From the NCBI RefSeq assembly GCF_012641185.1, contig NZ_JAAXLK010000007.1, positions 61,563 through 125,562 on the forward strand: a DNA stretch of 64,000 nucleotides, written 5' to 3'. The stretch is from Levilactobacillus tujiorum. Its GTDB lineage: Bacteria; Bacillota; Bacilli; Lactobacillales; Lactobacillaceae. Positions 44,885 through 56,069 of this stretch are shown piece after piece (within the stretch, counting starts at the first letter, position 1; each line of letters starts with the position of its first letter). The notes under the pieces are model-generated. The model saw only the letters and a list, made by a program, of their open reading frames with translations, ran no database searches and was not told the DNA's origin. Made by a program: the position numbers and the translations under genes.

Positions 44885-45526
44885 TTAGCTTTCGTGACGC
44901 AGGTCTTCGATTTCAGGAACATGGAATTCCTTGCGTTCGAGGGCTTTAACGATGCGATCCAACTTTTCTTCATCAACTTCGGCGGGCAGGGTGAACATGG
45001 TCCGGTGAACCAATTCACCTTCCTGTGCATCCAGGCTGATAACACTGGCGATGGACGTATACTTGGTGATGATCTTCGCCATGCCAGCTAGGTCACCACG
45101 TTCACCGGCAGAAACCACCGTGATCACGTAACTGCCGATGTTAACGTTCCAGGATTGAGACAGCATGTCCATCAGACGGGTATGCGTCAGAATACCGTAG
45201 AAGGCGTTCTTGTCATCTAACACGGCAATGTAAGGTAAATCCTTAATTGAGAAGAAGACGTTAAAGAAGGCGGCGTTAACTGAAATGAACTTGGTGGCAT
45301 TTTTCAGTAGTGATGTCACCGGGAGCTGCATGTCGCCGCCCCGGGATTTATGGCGATAGATGTGCATCTTATAGATATTTCCCCGGAAGATCTGTCCGGT
45401 TTCATCCAGGATCGGCACACACCGATAGCCCGAGTCTTCTAAGACTTTAAGGGCTTGTTCCAGGGTGACGTCCTCGCGAACCGTAACGAGACGTTCTTTC
45501 GGTTTCACTAGGGATTTTAGCAGCAT
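44885..45526 (-). CDS. CBS-domain protein with ACT-like tail (CbpA/AcuB type)
   Basis: A 213-residue cytosolic protein with two CBS motifs (residues ~8-60 and ~75-130) followed by an ACT-like segment (~138-210, beginning NIGSYVITVVSAGERGDLAGMAKIITK). CBS pairs bind adenine nucleotides, and Listeria CbpA, with the same domain order, binds cyclic di-AMP, so a c-di-AMP sensor is a reasonable but unproven reading. The second CBS holds the usual TRLMDML helix. AGGAGG precedes the ATG. Minus-strand terminators lie on both sides, so it is a single-gene unit. Confidence 0.82.
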   Translation of the reverse strand: MLLKSLVKPKERLVTVREDVTLEQALKVLEDSGYRCVPILDETGQIFRGNIYKMHIYRHKSRGGDMQLPVTSLLKNATKFISVNAAFFNVFFSIKDLPYIAVLDDKNAFYGILTHTRLMDMLSQSWNVNIGSYVITVVSAGERGDLAGMAKIITKYTSIASVISLDAQEGELVHRTMFTLPAEVDEEKLDRIVKALERKEFHVPEIEDLRHES

Positions 45527-45675
45527 AACAGTGACCTCCTAAAAATTAGAAACTTCTAATAATCTCCTTTAATAATACCATAGTTTCCCTCAAAATTGGT
45601 AGCTCTTTTTAGTGAAAACTGCAGAAACTTTTCGTAAGCAAAACGAGAAGTGAAAGGGATTATGAAAGAAATAAT

Positions 45676-45718
45676 AAAAAGTGCCGACCTTCAAGAATTG
45701 AAGGCACAGCACTTTTTT
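45676..45718. terminator. bidirectional terminator between the transpeptidase and CBS genes
   Basis: AAAAAGTGCCGACCTTCAA and TTGAAGG--GCACTTTTTT arms around GAA; ends the minus-strand transpeptidase transcript. Confidence 0.88.
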
Positions 45719-45727
45719 AGAAATTCA

Positions 45728-47116
45728 TTAGAAGACAATGACGGGAGTTCCAACGCTGACATTATCATAAACTGATTTAATCTTGGAAGGTGGCGTGTTG
45801 ACACAGCCGTGTGAGCCGTGCTTCTTGTACCACGTGCCACCGTACTCTGGTTGCCATGGGGAATCATGAATCCCGACGCCCGTATCATCGACGGGCATCC
45901 AGTACTTAACTTTGGAAGCGTAGTTAGAACCATTGTCATTCTTACCACGTAAAGTTGTGTTCCGTTCCTTACTCCAGATTACCCAGACACCATCTGGCGT
46001 GTGGTGAGCTGTCGTTGGTAAGCCGGTGACAACAGCTGTGGAGACGACTAACTTGCCGTTCTTGTAGACCCACATGTGTTGATTGACCTTATCGACTTCC
46101 ACGTAGGACTTGCCGATGTCGGTGCCGTTATTGTGATAGCCACTCCCGTGAATGACGGGTGTCCGCGACATTCCTTTACCGGCCAAGACGAGCTTGCTGA
46201 GAGCAGGGGTCTCAGACTTAACCTTAATGCTCCAACCATAGAGGCCGGCCTTAACTTTGACCGTGCCACGCTTGGTTGACTTAAAGGTTCGCGTCTTGTT
46301 GATCGTGCCATACTTACTGCTGAGCTTCGTCAGATACTGCTTGATGGCCGTGTTATCAGTGGTCAGCTTACCATCTTTCATCGTCAACCAACTGGCTAAA
46401 GTGGCGGCGGGAATCGTGATCTTGTGACCACTTAACTTGTAGACGTAACTTTCCTTCGTAATGGCAATAGCTTTGGTTTTTGCTGCTTTAAAACTAGCAC
46501 TCTTGACGGTAACAGCCGGTTTAAGATAATCCTTTGAAACGTTGACCGTTGTTTCGCCCTTCTCAATGGCGTTGGTAATGGACTTAGCCACCTTGGCAGC
46601 ATCCAATTGATTCCCGGTCTGTTCCTTGATGACCTCGTATTGCCCATCCTTGTAGGTAAACGTGGCGCTCTTGGCCGCAGCCCGGGTCTGGTTGGCCTTG
46701 GCAGCGATAGTGGCTGCTAGGGTCTTAATGCTTTATTGGTTGGCGTCGCTGGCATTGAGTTCAATGCTGTCAGCCGTGGCCGTCGTCACATGCGCTGGCC
46801 AAGACCAGACGTTTTGTTTGGCAATGAGTTGCTTTAAGGCCGTCTTAGACGTGACCTTTAAATTAACTTTTTGCGTATTAAACGTGGCAACGGTCTTATT
46901 GCCGTCGCGCAACGTCAATTGTTGATTCTTCAGCGCAGACTTTAACTTCGTTGCTGCTTGATCGGCGGTGCTACCCCCGACGTTGACCCCAGCAATTTCC
47001 GTGTCTTTAAAGAAGACTTTGGCTGAGGAATAATGATACGCTTGGCCCACGTAAATCGCACCGACCGCGACGATTGCGGTCACGATGCCGATTATGAAGC
47101 CGGTTTTCTTTTTCAT
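45728..47116 (-). pseudogene. L,D-transpeptidase (YkuD) interrupted by an in-frame stop
   Basis: Reads as one 462-codon gene with TAA at codon 128 (46735-46733). Codons 1-127 give an N-terminal membrane anchor (8-25) and a PG_binding_4-like domain; after the stop the same frame continues SIKTLAATIAAKANQTR and a second such domain, then the YkuD domain ending IHDSPWQPEYGG ... HGSHGCVNTP with catalytic His and Cys. The family cross-links peptidoglycan by 3-3 links outside the membrane. With the stop, the catalytic part loses its export anchor and has no ribosome site of its own. A single change (TAA from CAA or AAA) would explain it; sequencing error or read-through is possible. AGGAGG precedes the ATG. 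Confidence 0.85.
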
Positions 47117-47614
47117 TGGTAGTGACCTCCTAAAATAAGCCAGTGGAAGGAAAGTCGTTATCCTTAACGATCACGTACTAGCATAAACCTAGCTTACTTC
47201 AAACAACCTTAAATGACAATCTAGTTGCCCACATGTTAGCGCTTTCCTAATAAATAAATTTTCTGATGTTAATATTTAAGATTATTGGTGTCGATGGTTG
47301 TTGCAATAAAAGGATTTAGCCTTGTTCAATCGGTTGCACAGTGACGAGGCATGCTAGGAAGAAGGGCGATAAGTAGCGATTTTTAGGTGATTTAAGCTAC
47401 CACTTGGTGGCGTGTAAGCAGGCAGAATGCCGTGAAATGTGGCAGTAAACATGCCACAATACGGGGAATTATCCGGATAGAAAAGCTGCAACAGGAGACG
47501 GTCGATGGCTAAAAAGTACGAATCAAAAATTTTGGTCAATCTTTTGATTTTTGTCGGATACTGTGGTTGCGAGTAGGCGTATGATAGAGAAAAAACAAAA
47601 ATGGGGGGATGGGT
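47117..47614. other. gene-free region with a candidate cre site
   Basis: No ORF supported. ATGTTAGCGCTTTCCT at 47233-47248 matches the catabolite-repression (CcpA) consensus at all but one position, on the side of the transpeptidase promoter. GTGGCA-GTAAACA-TGCCAC forms a small hairpin near 47440-47458. A TATGAT at 47580-47585 may be the -10 of the next gene. Confidence 0.4.
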
Positions 47615-48314
47615 GTGTTTATTACAGGGACAATTAGTAACATCACTGTTCGAAGAACGAGGGGGATACTGGGAGATGTTGTAGAATTACCCTGTTCAGA
47701 TTATCAAGTAGAAGGTGAGTTTAGACCATACCGCAGATTATCGGATTTTTTTTTGGCAGATACTATCTAAGAAAGTTATCCCTAAAGAGTTGAAACGCAG
47801 AGAAGCAAGCGAGGGGCAGGGGGATTTCATTTCGGAAGTTGAGATGCTACCAGCATGTATTACAATGTTGTCAGAGCAGACAGATAAGAGTCAATATTTA
47901 ATGACGTGCATGGATAAAAAAATGACGACGACCTATCATGTCTGGCTAACGATAAGTGATGCTTTTTTTCGGCAGAGTGGCTATAAAGTAAGTGTGTCAG
48001 ATGTCTCAATTAGAATTGAGGATCGTGGGCGGGTCCGTAGCTTTCACTCACTAGGTGTTACAGAAGAGGGCTTCGATGCCTATTGGGATCTTGCCAGTGC
48101 GTTGGGAGACACTCTGAGAGATTGCTTAGTGGTTGATTTTTCAGGAACTGATGAGGAAGATGCATCGATGTATTATCTAACGCCAGATTGGTTAGAGGTC
48201 GAATCACTTGCCTTTAGCCTAGTGAAGGAAAAGAGTGGCAAATATCGTTGGTCAAGCTGTTTACCTGGAGGTACATTTCGGGCAGAAGCAACGTTTAACT
48301 TGGTTGTCAGTTGA
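47615..48314 (+). pseudogene. unknown gene split by a frameshift at a T9 run
   Basis: The first frame starts at GTG 47615 (6 bases after GGGGGG; ATG 47609 is in frame too) and gives MFITGTISNITVRRTRG ... RRLSDFF before ending at TAA 47768-47770. The frame that continues to 48314 (YHVWLTISDAFFRQSGYK and onward) joins it exactly at nine T (47746-47754). With eight T the product would be one 232-residue protein. No family recognised, no signal peptide or membrane helix. AT content and codon use differ from neighbours, hinting at transfer. Slippage at the T9 run could produce some full-length protein. Confidence 0.65.
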
Positions 48315-48410
48315 GTCATTCCTTCTCAATAGAATATTCAACATAAATAGGGTTCTATGGTCTGTTTTTGGTGTCGATGGAGAAATCCGTTGGCTCCATT
48401 TTCGTTATGC

Positions 48411-48455
48411 AAAAAAAGTCGCCGCTCCCGCAGGAACGACGACTTTATTTTTAAA
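48411..48455. terminator. bidirectional terminator between the split gene and ldh
   Basis: AAAGTCGCCGCTCC and GGAACGACGACTTT arms around CGCA, with A7 before and TATTTTT after. Confidence 0.88.
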
Positions 48456-48463
48456 CGATTGAA

Positions 48464-49423
<960 letters not shown>

Positions 49424-49526
49424 TCATCTCCTAATAAATTTTTGACATCAAGGTACGCAGAAATACCCACTCGTAAGTATAACATGTTAACCACCCGGCG
49501 ACCACGCCCCGACTGGAAAACTTCGG

Positions 49527-49542
49527 ATAACAGCGCTTTCTT
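49527..49542 (-). promoter_or_regulatory. candidate cre (CcpA) site upstream of ldh
   Basis: ATAACAGCGCTTTCTT matches the loose cre consensus at 14 of 16 positions. CcpA activation of ldh is known in lactic acid bacteria; this site is only a candidate. Confidence 0.35.
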
Positions 49543-49594
49543 TTAGTGAAACGGTTTACCGGGGTCAGAATCGGTGCAGTGATGGGGGGAATAT

Positions 49595-49679
49595 GCTATA
49601 CTCAGAGGTGTTAATTTAGAATAATGAAGATAATTAGAACCAGCTGAACGGAGTGCTAGGCTTCCGTTCAGCTATTTTG
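49595..49679 (+). ncRNA. candidate small RNA: promoter and terminator without an ORF
   Basis: Extended -10 TGCTATACT (49594-49602) is followed after ~40 bases by a strong terminator, AGCTGAACGGA / TCCGTTCAGCT (49642-49673) with TATTTTG. The predicted transcript of ~70 bases has no ORF with a ribosome site. It could also be a leader whose termination controls pth, but a second promoter follows for pth. Confidence 0.45.
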
Positions 49680-49799
49680 TATCTCACTTACCCTTTAAGG
49701 GGAACCACCAATTTGCCCGTTGACCTTTTTCGTAATGGGGAATACTAGTCCGTGGTCCTTTCGAGAGCCTTAACCTTTCGTAATATTGGGTAAAAGGTC

Positions 49800-49829
49800 T
49801 TGTGAGTGCGGGCAGTCTTCCGCTATGAT
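49800..49829 (+). promoter_or_regulatory. pth promoter
   Basis: TTGTGA (49800-49805), 18-base spacer, TATGAT (49824-49829). The ~110-base leader holds a GGGAA / TTCCC stem near 49883-49905. Confidence 0.5.
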
Positions 49830-49946
49830 AGGAACGATTAGCACGGCGCTACCAGCAAGTTGAGATAAACATCATTATATAGACGGGAATCATAATCGTG
49901 TTCCCGAATAGTCAGTGATTAAATACAAAGGGAGAAATTGATAATT

Positions 49947-50504
49947 ATGAAAATGATCGTTGGTTTGGGTAATATTGGACCACAGTATGATGGCACACGG
50001 CATAACACGGGATTCATGGTGGTTGACGAATTTGCCAAGCAACACGGTATCGAGTTAACTACGCGTAAGATGGACGCGCGCTATGGCACTGGTGTGGTGA
50101 ATGGTGAAAAGGTCTTAGTTGTGAAACCCACGACGTTCATGAACGAATCCGGCCGCGCCGTTCATCCCCTCATGAACTACTTTAAGATTGATCTGGATGA
50201 TATCTTTGTAGTGCACGATGACATGGATCTGCCGGTTGGGCACATTCGGCTACGTGATCACGGGTCAGCCGGTGGTCATAACGGCATCAAGAGTATTATC
50301 GCCCACGTCTCAAGTAAGGACTTTAAGCGCTTGCGAGTGGGGACAGGGCATCCGCAAAAGATGTCAGTCGTGGATTACGTCTTGACCAAATTTACGGCGG
50401 ACCAACAACCATTATTCAATCAATCTGCGGATAAGGCTGTGGCCGCATTGGATGATTGGTTAGAGGGTACCGCATTTACTCAGTTGATGAATAAGTACAA
50501 CTAA
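49947..50504 (+). CDS. pth: peptidyl-tRNA hydrolase
   Basis: A 185-residue enzyme that releases peptides from peptidyl-tRNA dropped by ribosomes. Signature MKMIVGLGNIGPQYDGTRHN with catalytic His19, then FMNESGRAV, DDMDLP and GSAGGHNGIKSI. GNIG replaces the usual GNPG, a small variation. ATG 49947 chosen because family members start there; a TTG three codons earlier is too near the ribosome site. mfd begins 17 bases after its stop, so they form the conserved pth-mfd operon. Confidence 0.95.
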   Translation: MKMIVGLGNIGPQYDGTRHNTGFMVVDEFAKQHGIELTTRKMDARYGTGVVNGEKVLVVKPTTFMNESGRAVHPLMNYFKIDLDDIFVVHDDMDLPVGHIRLRDHGSAGGHNGIKSIIAHVSSKDFKRLRVGTGHPQKMSVVDYVLTKFTADQQPLFNQSADKAVAALDDWLEGTAFTQLMNKYN

Positions 50505-50521
50505 GAAGAGGAAGTTATCTC

Positions 50522-53500
50522 GTGAATTTAGAAGCATTTATGACGCAGACCTCAGCGTACACGACGATCCGTCAAACGTTGGGGATCGGTCAGCGCCAAT
50601 TAGTGACCGGCCTCAACGGTTCCGCTGAGACGCTATTCATTGCGAGTCTGCTGCACGATCAGCAACGGTCAATCGTCTACGTGACGGATACGCTGTATCA
50701 CGCCGGGCAACTGGTAGACGACCTGGCTAATTTATTGAACGAAGATGAACTGTTTGATTTCCCCGTGGAAGAATTACTCGCGGCAGAAGTTGCGACGAGT
50801 TCGCCCGAGTATCGGTCTTCGCGGATTGACGCTCTGCGGGCTTTGCAGAGTGATCGACCAGTGGTCATCGTGACTGCGCTGTCAGGGCTACGACGCTTTC
50901 TACCGGCACCGGCAAACTTTGCGGCGGCGCGGTTTAGCGTCAAGATCGGAGCAGAGTTTGACCTCGAGGCGCTGCAACAGCGTTTATTTGGCATGGGCTA
51001 TACTCACCAAAAGTTGGTGGCGGGGCCTGGCGACTTCGCGGTCAGAGGGTCGATCGTGGATATCTATCCGCTAGCTGCGGATTATCCGGTACGGTTGGAC
51101 TTCTTTGATACCGAGATTGATTCACTGCGGTACTTCGATCCGGCGACCCAACGGAGTGTTGAAAACGTCGATGAAGTTGAGATCTTACCAGCGACAGACT
51201 TCATTCTGACGGCCGACGAACGGGCTGCTGGAGCGGATACGCTGACGGCTGAGCTGGCGAAACAGGTGGCGAAGTTAGACGATGATGCCGCAACCACCCT
51301 GACCAATCAAGTGAAACCATTGATTGACGGCTTACGTAAGGGGTCAGTGGATCCCCAATTGATGGAGTTTGCCGATTATTTATTCCCAGAACATCACCAG
51401 CTGTTGGATTATTTACCAGAAGATGGCTTGGCGCTGTTCGGGGATTATTCGCGTTTACAGGACAGCGAACGGCAACTCTTGGAGGATGAGGCCAACTGGG
51501 CGACGGACAAGCTGACCCATCACCAAATCTTTGCGCAGCAGACGTTTGGTGGCGAACTCCGACCAATTCTTAAGCACGATCGGCATGCTCAAATTATGCT
51601 GGCCTTGTTCCAGAAGGGTATGGGAAATCTGCGGTTCCAAGCGGTAACCAATATTGCCACGCGGGCGATGCAGCAGTTCTTTGGTCAGCTGCCCGTGATG
51701 AAGACGGAGATTGATCGCTGGCGGAAGCAAAAGCAGACGATTGTCTTGCTGGTGCAGGACGAGGAACGGTTGGCTAAAATCGAAGAGACCTTGGATGATT
51801 TTGAGATTCAGGCGGTCTTGACGAAGGAAGCAAATCTACAAGCTGGCTTGACGCAACTCGTCCCAGAACGACTACGAACCGGTTTCGAATTACCTGAGGC
51901 GAACTTAGTCATCATTACTGAAGCGGAAATGTTCCAGAAGGTGACGAAGAAGCGGCCGCGGCGGCAGACTATGGCTAACGCGGAACGGTTGAAGAGTTAT
52001 ACCGACTTGAAGCCGGGCGACTATGTTGTTCACGTGAACCACGGGATTGGGAAGTTCATTGGGATGCAGACACTGACGGTCGATGGCGTTCACCAAGACT
52101 ACATGACCATTGACTACCAGGATAATGCGCAGCTCTTCATTCCCGTGACCCAGTTGAATTTGATTCAAAAATACGTATCTTCTGAAGATAAGAAGCCCCG
52201 GATTAATAAACTGGGGGGCTCGGAGTGGGCTAAGACGAAGAGTAAAGTGGCGGCCAAGATCGAGGATATTGCCGATGAGTTGGTCGACCTTTACGCGAAG
52301 CGGGCTGCCGAAAAGGGCTTTGCTTTTCCTAAGGATGATAGTCTGCAGACGGACTTCGAGAATGATTTCCCTTACGCTGAAACACCGGACCAATTGCGGA
52401 CGATCGAAGAAGTTAAACACGATATGGAAAAGCCCCGTCCCATGGATCGGCTCCTAGTCGGGGATGTGGGTTACGGTAAGACGGAAGTTGCGTTGCGGGC
52501 GGCCTTTAAAGCGGTCGAAGCCGGAAAACAAGTGGCCTTCTTAGTCCCGACGACGATTCTGGCGCAACAACACTACGATACGATGGTCAATCGGTTTGAG
52601 GGGTATCCCATCAACGTCGAAATGTTCTCCCGGTTCCGAACGACGAAGCAAATTCACCAGTCAATTGACGATCTGGAGAGCGGTCAACTAGATATCGTGG
52701 TGGGGACCCACCGGCTACTTTCACAGGATGTGAAGTTTAAGAATTTAGGCTTGGTCTTAGTCGATGAGGAACAACGGTTTGGCGTTAAACACAAGGAACG
52801 GTTGAAGCAACTGAAGGCCAATGTCGACGTGTTAACGCTGACCGCGACGCCAATCCCCCGGACGCTTCACATGTCCATGCTGGGGGTGCGGGATTTGTCA
52901 GTGATTGAAACGCCACCAGCCAACCGGTTCCCCATTCAGACTTACGTCATGGAACAGAATGCAGGGGCCATTCAAGATGGGATTCGGCGTGAAATGCAGC
53001 GGGGCGGGCAAGTCTTCTATCTGCACAATCGGGTGGATGACATCGAAAAGACGGTCAGTCAGATTCAGGCGTTGGTTCCCGAAGCACGGGTCGGCTACAT
53101 TCACGGGAAGATGACCGAAGCCCAACTGGAAGGGGTGCTGTTTGACTTCCTACGGGGGGACTACGACGTCCTGGTCACGACGACCATTATTGAAACGGGA
53201 ATTGATATTCCGAATGCCAACACGCTGTTTGTGGAAAATGCTGATCGAATGGGCCTCTCGCAGCTTTACCAATTGCGGGGACGCATTGGCCGGAGTAATC
53301 GGGTGGCGTACGCCTACTTCACGTATAAGCCGAATAAGGTGCTGACCGAGGTCAGTGAGAAACGATTGGAAGCCATCAAGGACTTTACCGAGTTAGGGTC
53401 CGGCTTCAAGATTGCGATGCGCGACCTGTCTATTCGGGGTGCCGGTAATCTTTTGGGTAAGCAGCAACACGGCTTCATTAATTCCGTGGGGTATGACCTG

Positions 53501-54055
53501 TACACCCAAATGCTGAGTGATGCCGTTGCTAAGAAGCGAGGAAAGAAGTCGCAACTGAAGACGGATACCACGGTTGAACTGGGTGTGGAAGCGTACTTGC
53601 CTAGCGATTACATTGAAGATGAGCAACAAAAGATTGAAATGTACAAGCGGATTCGCCAACTGGAAAGTGACGATGAAGTCAGTGAAATTGAAGCAGATCT
53701 GATTGATCGCTTCGGTGACTATCCAGAAAGCGTGGCCCAATTGCTGACGATCGGTCAATTGAAGTTAGCGGCGGACTTAGCCTTAGTGGATAAAATTCGG
53801 CGGGTCAACGGGGATGTCTTCGTGACGATCTCGAAGAAGGGCACCGATATTTTAGGTGGGCAAGATGTCTTTAAGGCACTGTCCGCAACGAAGCTGAAGG
53901 CAACAGTGGCGATTAACGACGATCGCCTACACGTCAAGTTGGTCTTACAGCCTGCGATGACGGTTAAGGACTGGTTGCCACAGGTGCAACAGTTCATGGC
54001 AGCTTTACGGGATATTGTCCTTGAGACGACAAAACCTAAGGCGGATGAAGAGTAA
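50522..54055 (+). CDS. mfd: transcription-repair coupling factor
   Basis: A 1177-residue DNA translocase that removes stalled RNA polymerase and recruits UvrA. Order of domains: UvrB-like N-terminal module (1-~350), RNA-polymerase-interacting domain around residue 500 (LKPGDYVVHVNHGIGKF), helicase domain with GDVGYGKTE (647-655), DEEQRFGV, TATPIPRTL and a second RecA lobe with IIETGIDIPNANTL and QLRGRIGRS, and a C-terminal UvrA-masking domain. Start GTG 50522 after GAGGAAG; an ATG six codons in is the alternative. Length is normal for the family. Confidence 0.97.
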   Translation: MNLEAFMTQTSAYTTIRQTLGIGQRQLVTGLNGSAETLFIASLLHDQQRSIVYVTDTLYHAGQLVDDLANLLNEDELFDFPVEELLAAEVATSSPEYRSSRIDALRALQSDRPVVIVTALSGLRRFLPAPANFAAARFSVKIGAEFDLEALQQRLFGMGYTHQKLVAGPGDFAVRGSIVDIYPLAADYPVRLDFFDTEIDSLRYFDPATQRSVENVDEVEILPATDFILTADERAAGADTLTAELAKQVAKLDDDAATTLTNQVKPLIDGLRKGSVDPQLMEFADYLFPEHHQLLDYLPEDGLALFGDYSRLQDSERQLLEDEANWATDKLTHHQIFAQQTFGGELRPILKHDRHAQIMLALFQKGMGNLRFQAVTNIATRAMQQFFGQLPVMKTEIDRWRKQKQTIVLLVQDEERLAKIEETLDDFEIQAVLTKEANLQAGLTQLVPERLRTGFELPEANLVIITEAEMFQKVTKKRPRRQTMANAERLKSYTDLKPGDYVVHVNHGIGKFIGMQTLTVDGVHQDYMTIDYQDNAQLFIPVTQLNLIQKYVSSEDKKPRINKLGGSEWAKTKSKVAAKIEDIADELVDLYAKRAAEKGFAFPKDDSLQTDFENDFPYAETPDQLRTIEEVKHDMEKPRPMDRLLVGDVGYGKTEVALRAAFKAVEAGKQVAFLVPTTILAQQHYDTMVNRFEGYPINVEMFSRFRTTKQIHQSIDDLESGQLDIVVGTHRLLSQDVKFKNLGLVLVDEEQRFGVKHKERLKQLKANVDVLTLTATPIPRTLHMSMLGVRDLSVIETPPANRFPIQTYVMEQNAGAIQDGIRREMQRGGQVFYLHNRVDDIEKTVSQIQALVPEARVGYIHGKMTEAQLEGVLFDFLRGDYDVLVTTTIIETGIDIPNANTLFVENADRMGLSQLYQLRGRIGRSNRVAYAYFTYKPNKVLTEVSEKRLEAIKDFTELGSGFKIAMRDLSIRGAGNLLGKQQHGFINSVGYDLYTQMLSDAVAKKRGKKSQLKTDTTVELGVEAYLPSDYIEDEQQKIEMYKRIRQLESDDEVSEIEADLIDRFGDYPESVAQLLTIGQLKLAADLALVDKIRRVNGDVFVTISKKGTDILGGQDVFKALSATKLKATVAINDDRLHVKLVLQPAMTVKDWLPQVQQFMAALRDIVLETTKPKADEE

Positions 54056-54094
54056 TTTCGCAGCCTGATTATGTGCTGGACAAAGGAGGAGCCC

Positions 54095-55675
54095 ATGGGC
54101 AAACGTCAAGTGAATACGACTTTGCAAGGCGCTCTGGTTTTGTCCATTGCAGCGTTCATTGCAAAATTATTGAGTGCGGTTTACCGGGTGCCATTTCAAA
54201 ACATGGTTGGCAATACAGGCTTCTATGTTTACCAGCAGGTGTACCCGCTCTATGGGATCGGCATGACCTTTGCGTTGAGCGGGTTGCCGGTATTCATCTC
54301 TAAAATGATTGCAGAGGCGCATGACTTGCCAAGTCAACAACAAGTCGCGCGACAGGTCTACCGCTGGTTGTGGGGCTTGGCGTTGGTTATCTTCATTGGA
54401 CTAATGTTGGGAGCACCCAGCTTGGCCCGGGGGATGGGCGATCGCCAGCTTACCCCGTTGATTCAAGTGGTCGCCTGGATGTTTCTATTTATGCCGGCGC
54501 TATCGGTCAGTCGAGGATACTACCAAGGGCGGTTTCAAATGCTCCCAACGGCGCGCTCCCAAGTCATTGAACAGCTGGTCCGGGTCATCGTTATTTTGGT
54601 GGCGGCCGGTTGGGCGACGCAGCACGATTGGTCCGTCTATCGGATGGGCACCTGGGCGCTGAGTAGTGGAACGATTGCGGCGGTGGCAGCGCTGCTGGTC
54701 ATCCCCCGTTGGCGACGGCGCAGTGCGACCACCGCGACTAAGGTACCTCACGTTGGACGTCGACTGTTGGTTGAAGGGGGTACCCTGTGTTTATTGACGG
54801 CGATGTTGGTCCTGCTACAGTTGGTGGACTCTTTTACCGTCAAGAATGGGTTGGTCGCCGGTGGGATGGGCGACGTCGCTGCCAAGAGCCTCAAAGGGGT
54901 GTACGATCGCGCCCAGCCGCTGGTCCAGCTAGGGTTGGTGGTGGCCGTGGCTTTTGCAACCTCACTACTGCCGGCACTGACCGCCGCCCAACAGGAGCAA
55001 CGTCCCGAGGCCTTCAAACGGTTGACGACGACCATGATGCGGATTGCCTTGATGGTGGCTGCGGCGGCGACCGCTGGCTTGGTGGCCTTGATGCCGTGGG
55101 TTAATCGTCTGTTGTTTGGTGATGCGCAGGGGTCGGGGATGCTGAGTATTTACATGCTGAGCATTATTCTGGCGACCTTGATTCAGACCTATAATAGTGT
55201 TTTACAGAGCCAAGACCAGTATCGGTTGACGGTGGTTGCCCTAACAACTGGTCTACTGGTTAAAATCGGATTGAATCACTGGGCGGTTCGGAGCTTTGGG
55301 GCTACCGGGGCGAGTTGGTTGACGGTCGTGAGTCTGGGCGCCATCTTTTTGGTTATTTGGTATGGATCAGATGTGACGTTGCGGTCAGGTGTCTGGACGT
55401 CGGCGTATATTCGGATTTTGCTGGCCTGCACGATCTTAATGGTTTTCGGCGTCCGGCTCATGGTAGGACTGCTGACGTACTGGTGGCCAGCAGTGCTAAC
55501 CAGTCGTCTGGCCATTGGTGGTGGCCTGCTAGTGGTGATTCCCTTAGGCGGATTACTCTTCCTAGGCTTGGCTTTGAAATGGCAACTCCTATCAGTTAGG
55601 GAGTGGCTAGCCATTCCCCACGGCGAGAGTGTGTTAAGATTATGGCAACAACTTAGTCAACACGGAGGAAAATAA
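54095..55675 (+). CDS. MOP-superfamily flippase (SpoVB/YabM type)
   Basis: A 526-residue membrane protein with about 14 helices, of the polysaccharide/lipid-II flippase group. The N-terminus [32 protein letters not shown] is characteristic of YabM/SpoVB/YtgP members. It occupies the place of yabM between mfd and yabO in Bacillus. The substrate may be a lipid-linked glycan or lipid II; which one cannot be told. ATG 54095 chosen because AAAGGAGG lies 5 bases upstream. The stop is 1 base before rqcP, so they are translationally coupled. The mazG-like yabN of Bacillus is missing here. Confidence 0.88.
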   Translation: MGKRQVNTTLQGALVLSIAAFIAKLLSAVYRVPFQNMVGNTGFYVYQQVYPLYGIGMTFALSGLPVFISKMIAEAHDLPSQQQVARQVYRWLWGLALVIFIGLMLGAPSLARGMGDRQLTPLIQVVAWMFLFMPALSVSRGYYQGRFQMLPTARSQVIEQLVRVIVILVAAGWATQHDWSVYRMGTWALSSGTIAAVAALLVIPRWRRRSATTATKVPHVGRRLLVEGGTLCLLTAMLVLLQLVDSFTVKNGLVAGGMGDVAAKSLKGVYDRAQPLVQLGLVVAVAFATSLLPALTAAQQEQRPEAFKRLTTTMMRIALMVAAAATAGLVALMPWVNRLLFGDAQGSGMLSIYMLSIILATLIQTYNSVLQSQDQYRLTVVALTTGLLVKIGLNHWAVRSFGATGASWLTVVSLGAIFLVIWYGSDVTLRSGVWTSAYIRILLACTILMVFGVRLMVGLLTYWWPAVLTSRLAIGGGLLVVIPLGGLLFLGLALKWQLLSVREWLAIPHGESVLRLWQQLSQHGGK

Positions 55676-55676
55676 T

Positions 55677-55949
55677 ATGCGATTAGATAAGTATTTAAAG
55701 GTATCACGGATTATTAAGCGGCGGTCAGTCGCTAAGGAAATTGCCGACAAAGGGCGGATTTCCATTAATGGCAAAGTGGCCAAGTCATCGAGTGACGTGG
55801 CGACAAATGATGAGTTAGTTATTAAGTTCGGTAACAAAACATTAACGGTCAAAGTTAATGAGTTGCTGGAGACAACGAAGAAAGATGACGCGGAACGGAT
55901 GTACACCATCGTCAAAGAAGACTACGCCCAAGATTTTCGTCAAGAATAG
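55677..55949 (+). CDS. rqcP: RqcP, S4-domain ribosome quality-control factor
   Basis: A 90-residue RNA-binding protein formerly called YabO/HslR-like. The S4 fold starts at once: [28 protein letters not shown], with [10 protein letters not shown]. RqcP works with RqcH to add alanine tails to nascent chains on stalled 50S subunits. CGGAGG precedes the ATG within the end of the flippase gene. In Bacillus it also sits upstream of divIC. Confidence 0.92.
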   Translation: MRLDKYLKVSRIIKRRSVAKEIADKGRISINGKVAKSSSDVATNDELVIKFGNKTLTVKVNELLETTKKDDAERMYTIVKEDYAQDFRQE

Positions 55950-56017
55950 GCTGAATTTTCGATTAAATATGACGAATGTTTTACATTATGTTAAACGCGC
56001 TAGACGGGCAAATTGAA

Positions 56018-56026
56018 ACTTGCTAT
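56018..56026 (+). promoter_or_regulatory. extended -10 upstream of divIC
   Basis: TTGCTATACT, about 45 bases before the start; no clear -35. Confidence 0.4.
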
Positions 56027-56069
56027 ACTCAAGTTAAACTATCTGGTGAAAACTGAGGAGTGAGTGGAA

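Noticed and set aside
48235..48462. 75-codon ORF between the split gene and ldh
   Set aside because: Overlaps the split gene in another frame and runs into the ldh terminator.
49547..49560. Second cre-like site (GTGAAACGGTTTAC) upstream of ldh
   Set aside because: The central CG spacing is off by one base from the consensus.
55315..55599. ORF inside the flippase gene
   Set aside because: Shadow frame of a membrane protein gene with no start signal.
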